Shown one piece after another: positions 13,754 through 19,752 of a stretch of 19,752 nt of DNA. The notes beneath the pieces were generated by a model that searched no databases, was not told where the DNA came from, and saw only the letters and a list, made by a program, of their open reading frames with translations. The DNA comes from DASWTL01 sp036405495 (GTDB taxonomy: Bacteria; Bacteroidota; Bacteroidia; Sphingobacteriales; Sphingobacteriaceae). Both the position numbers and the translations under genes were made by a program. The stretch's first letter is position 1. Each line of letters opens with the position of its first letter. The stretch covers positions 1 to 19,752 of the forward strand of contig DASWXL010000012.1 of NCBI GenBank assembly GCA_036405495.1. Reading direction: 5' to 3'.

Positions 13754-15442
13754 CTATTTGCCTTGTATCTGTTTTACCACCTGAGTGGCGTACGGATCAG
13801 CTGGATCAAGTGCAAGAGTTTTGTTAAAGTACTCTTTGGCTTTTGTCTGATCGGTCTTCAGATAGTATGCGCCGAGGTTATTATAGGCTTCTATCAAATT
13901 CTTCTTATGTCTGGCATCTGTTAAAGCTTCCGGCTTCATGCCTATCACTTCGATGAACTTCTCATAGTAAGGCACCATTTTACCACCGGTATTCTCTGCA
14001 TCATCCAGTAAACGGTTGGTACGTGCACGGAACAACCACGCGTCCGGCGTTGACGGTGATTTCTGGTTGATATAACTGAACGCTGAATCGGCCTTCACCA
14101 GACCTTCTTTAGTATAATCCGGATTTTCTTTTACCTGCGTTGCATAATCAAAATACTGTGACATGCCATAGAAGAAATTATCATACAGAGCATTCTTATT
14201 CGCTTCAGGATCGGCCACAGCTATTTCATAGAGCTTTGCAGCCTTACCATATTCCCTTGCAGAATAAAGCTCTTTTGCCAGTTCACCAATACCTTCAGCC
14301 AATGTCGAGTCAAGCTCTACAGCTTCCTTCAAAGTAGCAACTCCCTTATCGAATTCACCAGCCTTTACCTGAGCCTGGCCCAGATACAGGTAATCCGAAT
14401 TGATCAGGCGCTTCTTGTCAACTTTGGCGAAAAAGTCCTTCATGGCTTGTAAGCTGGCAGGATAATTACCATTCTCGTAGGCAGCATATCCAAGATAACG
14501 GTGGATACGCGGATTGGCTTTATCCATTTTTGCCATCGCCTGTGCTTCCTGCTCAAGTGCTTTTGAATCTTTCGTATATACCAGGATATCAGCATAACGC
14601 ATTCTCGACTCAAGAGAGCGGTCGGTAAGATCCATATACTTCTTATAGTATTCCAAAGCCTGCTTATATTTAGCTTCACGATTCTTTACATCATCCGTAC
14701 CCCAGGCGATATAAGTTTCTGCAAGCTCCCGATAAGCGGGACCGTAATTCGGATCAGCTGCTAATACTTTCTTGAATTCAGCGTCAGCTTCCGGGAAAGC
14801 GCGTGCGCGTTTACGGATAACGCCAAGTTCAAGCGATGCGCGGAGCAGGTCCTTGTTAAGCTCTGTAGCCGTACGGTAAGCGCTGAATGCCTCACTGTTC
14901 TTGCCAAGACCACGATATGCATCACCGAGAGCCAGGAAGATATCGGCGTCTTTTGCATTTACTTCTTTCGCTTTATCCAGCCAGGTTATCGCCTGATTAA
15001 AGTCAGGGTTCGGTTCGCCGTTAGGCGTGATATCCATAGTATATGCTTTACCGATATATAGGAGTGGTAAATACTCCTTTCTTCTCACCATATCGGCCGC
15101 TTTTGTAAAGTTAGCTGAAGCGCCACTCTTATTGCCATCCAGCAACTCGACAGTGCCCAGACCAACGTAATTCAAAGCCTCTTCGTCATCCGCAGCAATT
15201 CCCTTATTATACATCATCTTGGCAGAATCAGCATACTCATTAGCAAGGTATACATTACCTAAATAGAAGAAGTTTTCCGCCTTGTCCGGTTGAGAAGCAG
15301 TTAATCCTTTAAGGATGGTTTTGGCCTTCTGATACTGTTCAGCATCGATCGCTTTCTTAGCATCAGCAAGATTTTGAGCGAAAACTGCCGAACCCAGAAA
15401 AACCAGGCCTAAAGTTGCCTTCATCGCTTTTTTCATTTTCAT
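13754..15442 (-). CDS. Exported tetratricopeptide-repeat protein
   Basis: This 562-residue protein has an N-terminal signal peptide (basic KMKKAMK, hydrophobic core, AVFA-Q; cleavage expected after residue 22). The rest is built from TPR-like helical pairs with the usual small, aromatic and proline positions, for example AENFFYLGNVYLANEYADSA, DIFLALGDAYRGLGKNSEAF, GPAYRELAETYIAWG and AYNNLGAYYLKTDQTKAKEY. It should be a periplasmic or outer-membrane-facing scaffold that binds proteins; no catalytic domain is seen. It starts 20 bases after the PstS-like lipoprotein gene and ends at a strong terminator, so it is the last gene of the exbB-tonB cluster. The partner is unknown; a scaffold for the TonB system or its clients is an inference. 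Confidence 0.88.
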   Translation of the reverse strand: MKMKKAMKATLGLVFLGSAVFAQNLADAKKAIDAEQYQKAKTILKGLTASQPDKAENFFYLGNVYLANEYADSAKMMYNKGIAADDEEALNYVGLGTVELLDGNKSGASANFTKAADMVRRKEYLPLLYIGKAYTMDITPNGEPNPDFNQAITWLDKAKEVNAKDADIFLALGDAYRGLGKNSEAFSAYRTATELNKDLLRASLELGVIRKRARAFPEADAEFKKVLAADPNYGPAYRELAETYIAWGTDDVKNREAKYKQALEYYKKYMDLTDRSLESRMRYADILVYTKDSKALEQEAQAMAKMDKANPRIHRYLGYAAYENGNYPASLQAMKDFFAKVDKKRLINSDYLYLGQAQVKAGEFDKGVATLKEAVELDSTLAEGIGELAKELYSAREYGKAAKLYEIAVADPEANKNALYDNFFYGMSQYFDYATQVKENPDYTKEGLVKADSAFSYINQKSPSTPDAWLFRARTNRLLDDAENTGGKMVPYYEKFIEVIGMKPEALTDARHKKNLIEAYNNLGAYYLKTDQTKAKEYFNKTLALDPADPYATQVVKQIQGK

Positions 15443-15462
15443 TGGTTCTAATTTAAGTTAAT

Positions 15463-16365
15463 CTACTTTATTATTCTTATTTCCCTGGGTGGAATGCTAT
15501 CGGGCAGCAAACCCGACTTCAGTACTATTCTCTGCCCCCGCTCACCGTACAGGAAAGCGGCCAGTCCGGAGCCAAGCCCCGGCCCACCCTGGGCATTCAT
15601 TATATATAAATTCCTTGTCAGCGGATACCGCTTCAACGCAATATTACTTTGAGTAGGTTTATAAAAATCATCTGACCCGGGCTTTCCCGGTAAATTCCTA
15701 ACACCAAGAACCTTAAGGTTAGGGATGATCTGCTCGAGGCCTTCCTCCGGCTGTCTGATCCAGTTGATCCCCGTTACACCGATGGTACCGGGATGATCAT
15801 TCACATAGCGGATCACTTCAGGGTTCGACTTCAACGCATAAACACCCTGAGAAGGAAGTTCCTTAACCCCAGCCACTTCTTTCAAATAACGTACCGTACT
15901 CGAATTCGGGTTATCAAAGACCAGGCTCCTGATCTTTCCCGGATTGCCCCGCAGCACGTTAATAATATCTTCAACGGTAGCAGTTGAGTCCTCAGCCGAC
16001 TTATGCGTGATCAACGCAATCCCGTCCACTGCAAAACGTCTAACGCGAATGTTTATCTTTTTATTTTCGTAGAAGTTCTTTTCCTCATCGTTTAATAACC
16101 TGGATAACACTGCAACGCGGATATCGCCTGTAAGGAAATCTTTTAAAAGTTCGTTCTCCGACTTATACAGCGCATCAATATCGGCAGCCGGATACTCGCT
16201 GTCAAAAACCGCCAGCTGATCCTCCAGAATTGGCTTAAACGTCTCATCAACCAAAACTTTGGTGCTGCCCGTTGTATAGGTCTTATTTGCCTCCGGGCTG
16301 CTGCCGCAAGAAGAGAGTCCGCATATACTAATAGCCAAACCCAGGGTCAGGATCCAATTCTTCAT
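15463..16365 (-). CDS. PstS-like substrate-binding lipoprotein
   Basis: This 300-residue protein has a lipoprotein signal (hydrophobic residues 4-17, lipobox LSSC with Cys20). The +2 onward residues GSSPEA lack a strong acidic surface-export signal, so a periplasmic location is likely but not certain. The mature part resembles PBP-like domains of phosphate-binding PstS: TTGSTKVLVDE (31-41), a hinge-like RRFAVDGIALITHK (109-122), and GSGLAAFLYGERGQRIVLKSGLLP (265-288), the family's typical C-terminal motif. The usual ligand loops are altered (YKSENELLK in place of a GSGSG-like loop, DNPNSSTVRYL in place of SGTRE-like), so phosphate binding is uncertain. No pstCAB genes are nearby. The ATG directly follows the stop of the 74-residue gene (TAGATG). 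Confidence 0.85.
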   Translation of the reverse strand: MKNWILTLGLAISICGLSSCGSSPEANKTYTTGSTKVLVDETFKPILEDQLAVFDSEYPAADIDALYKSENELLKDFLTGDIRVAVLSRLLNDEEKNFYENKKINIRVRRFAVDGIALITHKSAEDSTATVEDIINVLRGNPGKIRSLVFDNPNSSTVRYLKEVAGVKELPSQGVYALKSNPEVIRYVNDHPGTIGVTGINWIRQPEEGLEQIIPNLKVLGVRNLPGKPGSDDFYKPTQSNIALKRYPLTRNLYIMNAQGGPGLGSGLAAFLYGERGQRIVLKSGLLPDSIPPREIRIIK

Positions 16366-16590
16366 CTAATCTCTTGATTGTATTAAACGTATAAACCGAA
16401 AGAAAGAGTATATAATCAACACAGCACCAAACATTATTCTGTACTTCGGCTCCATCTCAAGCGGAATCGACTTCCAGAAAATAATGCCGATGCCAAGCCC
16501 GAGATAAAAAATAAAGAATGCTACCCCTAAAATGGACAGAAATCGCTTTGCGGGCGATTTCTGTCTCTCTCTGTTATTACTAAAAGCCAT
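16366..16590 (-). CDS. Small two-helix membrane protein, function unknown
   Basis: This 74-residue protein begins with a basic cytoplasmic stretch (MAFSNNRERQKSPAKR). It then has a hydrophobic helix (17-39, LSILGVAFFIFYLGLGIGII), a short charged loop (SIPLEMEPKYR) and a second helix (51-67). I recognise no family. It is six bases after tonB and abuts the PstS-like gene without a gap, so it is almost certainly translated as part of the cluster. Its codons 9-19 contain a perfect 12-bp inverted repeat, unusual inside a coding region. It may be an accessory membrane part of the ExbB-ExbD-TonB machine; this is a guess from context only. Confidence 0.75.
   Translation of the reverse strand: MAFSNNRERQKSPAKRFLSILGVAFFIFYLGLGIGIIFWKSIPLEMEPKYRIMFGAVLIIYSFFRFIRLIQSRD
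16535..16565. repeat. Perfect 12-bp stem-loop inside the 74-residue gene
   Basis: GACAGAAATCGC (16535-16546) and GCGATTTCTGTC (16554-16565) are exact inverted copies around a 7-base loop. In the mRNA the stem begins about 25 bases after the start codon of the small gene. No T run follows it on either strand, so it is not an ordinary terminator. It could limit translation or mark an RNase site between tonB and the lipoprotein gene. Confidence 0.8.
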
Positions 16591-16596
16591 TACTCT

Positions 16597-17421
16597 CTAT
16601 TGTCCGGCCAACTGGAAGAAGATCGGAATAGTGTACTGAACCCGTACCGGACGACCGTTCTGCTCGCCTGGAGACCATTTTGGTGAGTTTTTCAATACAC
16701 GTACCGCCTCTTCGTCAGTTCCGTATCCCAGTCCGCGTAAAACCTTGATATCGGTTAGCTGACCATTCTTTTCAACAACAAAGGATACGATAACGCGACC
16801 GGTAATGTTATTTTCACGTGCTAACGGAGGATATTTGATTGTTCTGCTCAGGTATTTATTGAACGCATCATCACCACCAGGAAACTTAGGAAGTACCTCT
16901 ACGCTGGCGAAATCGCGGATATTATTATCCTCTACGATCGCTGCCTCTTTTGGTGCTTCACCCACCGGCATATCGATCACAATGTCCGCATTCGGGTCGC
17001 CCTCGATAGTTTTCTGACCTGGATCAGCAACTTTAAGTTCCTCAACGGTTGGAGGTTCCTCATCACGCACCTGTTCTGCAGGAACAACTACGGGTGGAGG
17101 GAACTTAACCTGATCCACCTTTGGTTTCGGCGGCTCAACTATCGGAGGCGGCGGAGGTGTTTTTTCATCCACCGCAGGCGGCGGCGCCAGTACCACTTCT
17201 GTTACTTTAACAGCCTCTTCCTCTTCCGGCATGTATCCGGATATCAACTTAATGATCGTCGGAGCACTTACCGCAAGAACAAACAACACGCTACCTATTA
17301 AAAACGCCTTATTGGTTGTCTTAGGGTTAGATTTACGCAGTTCGTATGCACCGTAAGCTTTGTTACGGCCGGCAAATACCACGTCGAGCCACTCCGGTTT
17401 AAAAATATCTAATTTTGCCAT
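16597..17421 (-). CDS. tonB: TonB energy transducer
   Basis: This 274-residue protein couples the proton motive force from ExbB/ExbD to outer-membrane TonB-dependent transporters. Order of parts: a cytoplasmic N-terminus typical of Bacteroidota TonB (LDIFKPEWLDVVFAGRNKAY, then GAYELRK), a single membrane anchor (about 39-60), and a periplasm-spanning region rich in proline (79-125, with PPPPP and PPKPKV). Last comes a C-terminal TonB domain (about 185-272) with FPGGDDAFNKYLSRTIKYPP, GRVIVSFVVEKNG and the final strand VQYTIPIFFQL. It lies 25 bases after the second exbD. Length is usual for the group. The client transporter is not in the window. Confidence 0.95.
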   Translation of the reverse strand: MAKLDIFKPEWLDVVFAGRNKAYGAYELRKSNPKTTNKAFLIGSVLFVLAVSAPTIIKLISGYMPEEEEAVKVTEVVLAPPPAVDEKTPPPPPIVEPPKPKVDQVKFPPPVVVPAEQVRDEEPPTVEELKVADPGQKTIEGDPNADIVIDMPVGEAPKEAAIVEDNNIRDFASVEVLPKFPGGDDAFNKYLSRTIKYPPLARENNITGRVIVSFVVEKNGQLTDIKVLRGLGYGTDEEAVRVLKNSPKWSPGEQNGRPVRVQYTIPIFFQLAGQ

Positions 17422-17446
17422 TTCTATTTTTGATTATACGGGTTAA

Positions 17447-18007
17447 TTATTCATAGATCTTATCCCGTTTCAGCAACTCAATTTCAGGCTCTGTGATATC
17501 AACGATTGCGTAAGTCTGAGGTTTTACGATCGCCATTTCATCCAGAATATCCACCAGATTCTTATAAGTAGAATGCTCGCCAGCCTTAATCAATACGATC
17601 AGCCCTTTCTTAGGATCGCCGGTAGCTGCAATAACTTCTTTCTTTTTCTCCAAAAGAGCTTTCCGGATACCGTCCTTTCCGTAGTTATCTACAGTAGGGC
17701 CTTCAATTGTTTTCTCCATCAAACCCATGTACCATTCTAAACGGTTATTGGAACCAAGAAGGATGGTCATCGTTCTGTTATCTGCGACATCCAGCTGGGT
17801 ATCAGGCTTTTCCTCATCTTTATCCGGCATGGCCAAATCCATTGCCTGAGGCTTAGCCAGAGTGGTGGTAAGCATGAAGAAGGTGATCAGAAGGAACGCA
17901 AGATCCACCATCGCCGTTAAGTCTACTCTGGTCGATTGCTTTTTGCTCCGAATCTTACCGCCGCCTTTTTTACCACCCCCGCCGGAGGAGGTATCTAATT
18001 CTGCCAT
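17447..18007 (-). CDS. exbD: ExbD/TolR-type biopolymer transport protein (second copy)
   Basis: This 186-residue protein has a single membrane helix (about 34-52) with the proton-carrying aspartate Asp35 in RVDLTAMVDLAFLLITFFML, followed by a periplasmic domain. The cytoplasmic N-terminus is unusually glycine- and lysine-rich (SSGGGGKKGGGKIRSKK). The periplasmic part is longer than in E. coli ExbD (141 residues in total there). With the first copy it would form the ExbD dimer inside an ExbB pentamer; a heterodimer of two different ExbD proteins is an inference from the pair being adjacent. It is spaced 29 bases after the first exbD and 25 before tonB. Confidence 0.93.
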   Translation of the reverse strand: MAELDTSSGGGGKKGGGKIRSKKQSTRVDLTAMVDLAFLLITFFMLTTTLAKPQAMDLAMPDKDEEKPDTQLDVADNRTMTILLGSNNRLEWYMGLMEKTIEGPTVDNYGKDGIRKALLEKKKEVIAATGDPKKGLIVLIKAGEHSTYKNLVDILDEMAIVKPQTYAIVDITEPEIELLKRDKIYE

Positions 18008-18036
18008 TTTATTAAAATTTTAATTTAATGTTCTGT

Positions 18037-18657
18037 TTAATCTTCCGCTTCCAATGAAGTGATCAGGCTAAATTTATTGACATTCTGACGTTGCAGAATA
18101 TCCATCACCTCTTTCACTGCAGGATACTCTTCCTGGGAATCTCCTTTGATACTGAAGCGCAGGTCTTTGTTATTTAATTCTTTAGTTGCAAAGCGGGCTG
18201 CATAGATCCACTCCGTTAGCTCAGGTGGTGCAGTAGCCACTGAATCAGTCGGGATGCCTGGCTGAACACCTGGTGCATTCCGCTGGTCACCGCTCATTGC
18301 GATCAGTTGCTTCAAATTAGCAACCGGAACACCAAAGGCTTCAATAAGAGAAAAACGCTTTTTCTCTTCATCAGTGAATTCTACGTTGTACCGTTTGCCT
18401 ATACGCTCAAGCATATTGATACGTACGTCCGGACCGGCAACACCAAAAAACACCTTTCCGTCGCCAACGGTCAGCGTAGCGATATCCGTATCAGGCACCT
18501 TGATCTGCGTCCGTGATGAAGGGGTGTCTACCGGCAGCGGCTCCGGCTGACGGGCAGTAGCAGTAAGGATAAAGAACGTCAATAACAAGAACGCCACGTC
18601 GCACATGGCCGTCATATCGATGGCTGTACTCTTTCTTGGAACTTTTACTCTGGGCAT
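18037..18657 (-). CDS. exbD: ExbD/TolR-type biopolymer transport protein (first copy)
   Basis: This 206-residue protein has the ExbD layout: a short basic N-terminus (MPRVKVPRKS), a membrane helix with Asp20 in AIDMTAMCDVAFLLLTFFIL, then a periplasmic domain ending in the strand-helix pattern SLITSLEAED. It is distinct from its neighbour and not a recent duplicate: the two share the membrane motif but differ through the periplasmic part, which here carries an insertion-like segment (about 110-150). It follows exbB after an 85-base gap with a hairpin. Either copy could carry the main proton path. Confidence 0.93.
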   Translation of the reverse strand: MPRVKVPRKSTAIDMTAMCDVAFLLLTFFILTATARQPEPLPVDTPSSRTQIKVPDTDIATLTVGDGKVFFGVAGPDVRINMLERIGKRYNVEFTDEEKKRFSLIEAFGVPVANLKQLIAMSGDQRNAPGVQPGIPTDSVATAPPELTEWIYAARFATKELNNKDLRFSIKGDSQEEYPAVKEVMDILQRQNVNKFSLITSLEAED

Positions 18658-18698
18658 TTCTTTCGTTTAATTTCGTTATGTAATATAGAGATGATCAA

Positions 18699-18725
18699 AC
18701 CCCGGAGTTTCCATAAAGCCGGGGG
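18699..18725. other. Hairpin between exbB and exbD
   Basis: CCCCGG (18700-18705) and CCGGGG (18719-18724) pair as a 6-bp G+C stem with a 13-base loop. On the plus strand it is followed by TATTTTTTT, the form of a terminator for plus-strand transcription, although no plus-strand gene lies upstream. On the minus strand, where the genes are, only TTT follows. There it more likely acts as a partial attenuator or a 3'-protecting hairpin giving more ExbB than ExbD. Confidence 0.5.
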
Positions 18726-18742
18726 TATTTTTTTCGATTCTC

Positions 18743-19576
18743 TTATTTGTGTGTACTTGCGTAAGTCTGAACGATAGAGAAACCAGCCTCGTCGATTGAG
18801 TAGGTTAATTTATCGATCTTAGAAGTAAACACGTTATACATAATGATCGCAACGGTAGAAGTAGCGATACCTGTAGCTGTATTGATAAGCGCTTCAGAGA
18901 TACCGTTTGCAAGCTGAGCCTGGTCAGGAGCACCACCGGTACCTAATGCCGAGAACGCCTTGATCATACCTGTTACTGTACCTAACAAACCTGTTAATGT
19001 ACCGATAGAAACCAAAGTAGCGATAACCGTTAAGTTCTGCTCAAGCATTGGCATCTCAAGAGCTGTTGCTTCTTCGATATCCTTTTGGATTGCTAATACA
19101 GACTGTTCGGTGTCCAGATTGCTGTCCGATTCTACTTCTCTGTATTTTTTAAGCCCTGACTTGATCACGTTAGCAACAGAACCCTGTTGTTTGTCGCACT
19201 CAGCCATAGCAGCTTCGATGTTACCGGCACTCAGAAAACCTTGAATTTTTTTGATGAATGCATCAACATTTCCTTTACCTGCAGCTTTAGTGATCACAAA
19301 GTACCGCTCGAAAGAAAATACGATGGTCATTAACAACAAACCGATCAGGATAGGAACGATAAATCCGCCTTTGTAAACCATTCCGAAATAGTTACCTGGC
19401 AGTGGGTGACCGTTTTCCGGATCGCCGCCTTCGAAGTTTGAAGGATCTCCCATCACGAATTTCCATAATAAGAATCCGATCACCAGACACAATATCATGG
19501 ATAGACTTGCAAAAATGCTAGAACCAGAGCTTGAGCTTTCTTTTTTGGCTGTTGTTGGTTTTGGTGCGTTTGCCAT
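18743..19576 (-). CDS. exbB: MotA/TolQ/ExbB proton-channel family protein
   Basis: This 277-residue inner-membrane protein forms the proton-channel pentamer that energises TonB. Hydrophobic helices lie at about 21-41, 72-92, 183-207 and 230-252. The conserved channel region is seen as TLVSIGTLTGLLGTVTGMIK and INTATGIATSTVAIIMYNVF. Compared with E. coli ExbB (244 residues) it has an extra N-terminal helix after a serine-rich start (KESSSSGSS), a form common in Bacteroidota. It is the first gene of the cluster, with 176 bases of upstream sequence in the window. The ATG at 19576 is preceded by A-rich sequence without a Shine-Dalgarno box, as is usual in the phylum. Confidence 0.95.
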   Translation of the reverse strand: MANAPKPTTAKKESSSSGSSIFASLSMILCLVIGFLLWKFVMGDPSNFEGGDPENGHPLPGNYFGMVYKGGFIVPILIGLLLMTIVFSFERYFVITKAAGKGNVDAFIKKIQGFLSAGNIEAAMAECDKQQGSVANVIKSGLKKYREVESDSNLDTEQSVLAIQKDIEEATALEMPMLEQNLTVIATLVSIGTLTGLLGTVTGMIKAFSALGTGGAPDQAQLANGISEALINTATGIATSTVAIIMYNVFTSKIDKLTYSIDEAGFSIVQTYASTHK

Positions 19577-19752
19577 TTTTTTAAAAATTTAGTTTTAGTT
19601 GTTGATTAATAAATATTAAAAGTTAATTGTTCACTGATTTTTACAACACTTCTGAATTGAGTAAAACAAATTTAAAGTTTTACCTGTAATAAAGAATTAT
19701 TCGTGCATTTATTGCTAAACTACCTTCTCGTCTTATCCGGCCCAGCAGAATC
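19577..19752. other. Upstream region of exbB, non-coding, with possible gene tail at its right end
   Basis: The stretch is strongly A+T-rich up to about 19700. At the far right the minus strand can be read as DSAGPDKTRR followed by TAG (19752 to 19720). This might be the last codons of an upstream gene on the same strand, but ten residues are too few to identify one. Besides the -7 candidate at 19667-19674, I see no RNA gene or terminator here. Confidence 0.4.
19667..19674 (-). promoter_or_regulatory. Candidate -7 element for the exbB-tonB cluster
   Basis: The minus strand reads TAAATTTG here, matching TAnnTTTG. It would give a leader of about 85 bases before the exbB ATG. No clear TTG or TTTG lies at -33 spacing upstream. 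It is the only full -7 match found in the region ahead of the cluster, but the sequence is A+T-rich, so chance matches are likely. Confidence 0.4.

Overview
The window is one strand of a bacterial chromosome: every convincing gene lies on the minus strand, so the biological reading order runs from high to low coordinates. Several things point to Bacteroidota, probably Sphingobacteriales or a close relative. The complex I proteins have the character of that group, NuoG is short, there is an exbB-exbD-exbD-tonB block whose TonB starts with the group's typical cytoplasmic segment, and candidate promoters carry the Bacteroidota -7 element (TAnnTTTG). The family assignment is an inference from protein character, not from a database search.

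Right part (19752 to 13754): a proton-motive-force transduction cluster in the order exbB, exbD, a second exbD, tonB, a 74-residue two-helix membrane protein, a PstS-like lipoprotein and a 562-residue exported TPR protein. Gaps are 0 to 29 bases except for 85 bases after exbB. A perfect 12-bp-stem terminator closes this unit at 13703-13730.

Middle and left part (13676 to 240): a full 14-gene nuo operon, nuoA-B-C-D-E-F-[S23]-G-H-I-J-K-L-M-N, encoding proton-pumping NADH:quinone oxidoreductase with separate nuoC and nuoD. Its -7 promoter candidate sits only a few bases past the upstream terminator. Many junctions overlap (B/C, C/D, G/H and J/K by 1 base, D/E by 8), which fits translational coupling. 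Cluster ligands are present for FMN-N3, N1a, N1b, N4, N5, N6a, N6b and N2, and the key proton-channel Glu/Lys residues are present in NuoK, L, M and N. NuoG lacks the large molybdopterin-oxidoreductase-like domain.

The operon is interrupted between nuoF and nuoG by an A+T-rich gene for a 121-residue S23-type four-helix-bundle protein, bracketed by 7-base-phased A-rich repeats. A similar heptamer repeat lies between nuoM and nuoN, and a two-arm inverted repeat of REP type lies between nuoK and nuoL. The window ends at the left inside the start of a DedA-family membrane protein gene.

Nothing here is clearly a wholly new system. The most interesting items are the S23 insertion with its repeats, the TonB cluster with its PstS-like lipoprotein and TPR protein, a 12-bp perfect stem-loop inside the 74-residue gene, and the short NuoG with an extra four-to-five-cysteine tail motif. 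No non-coding stretch exceeds 300 bases; the longest is the 176 bases upstream of exbB.
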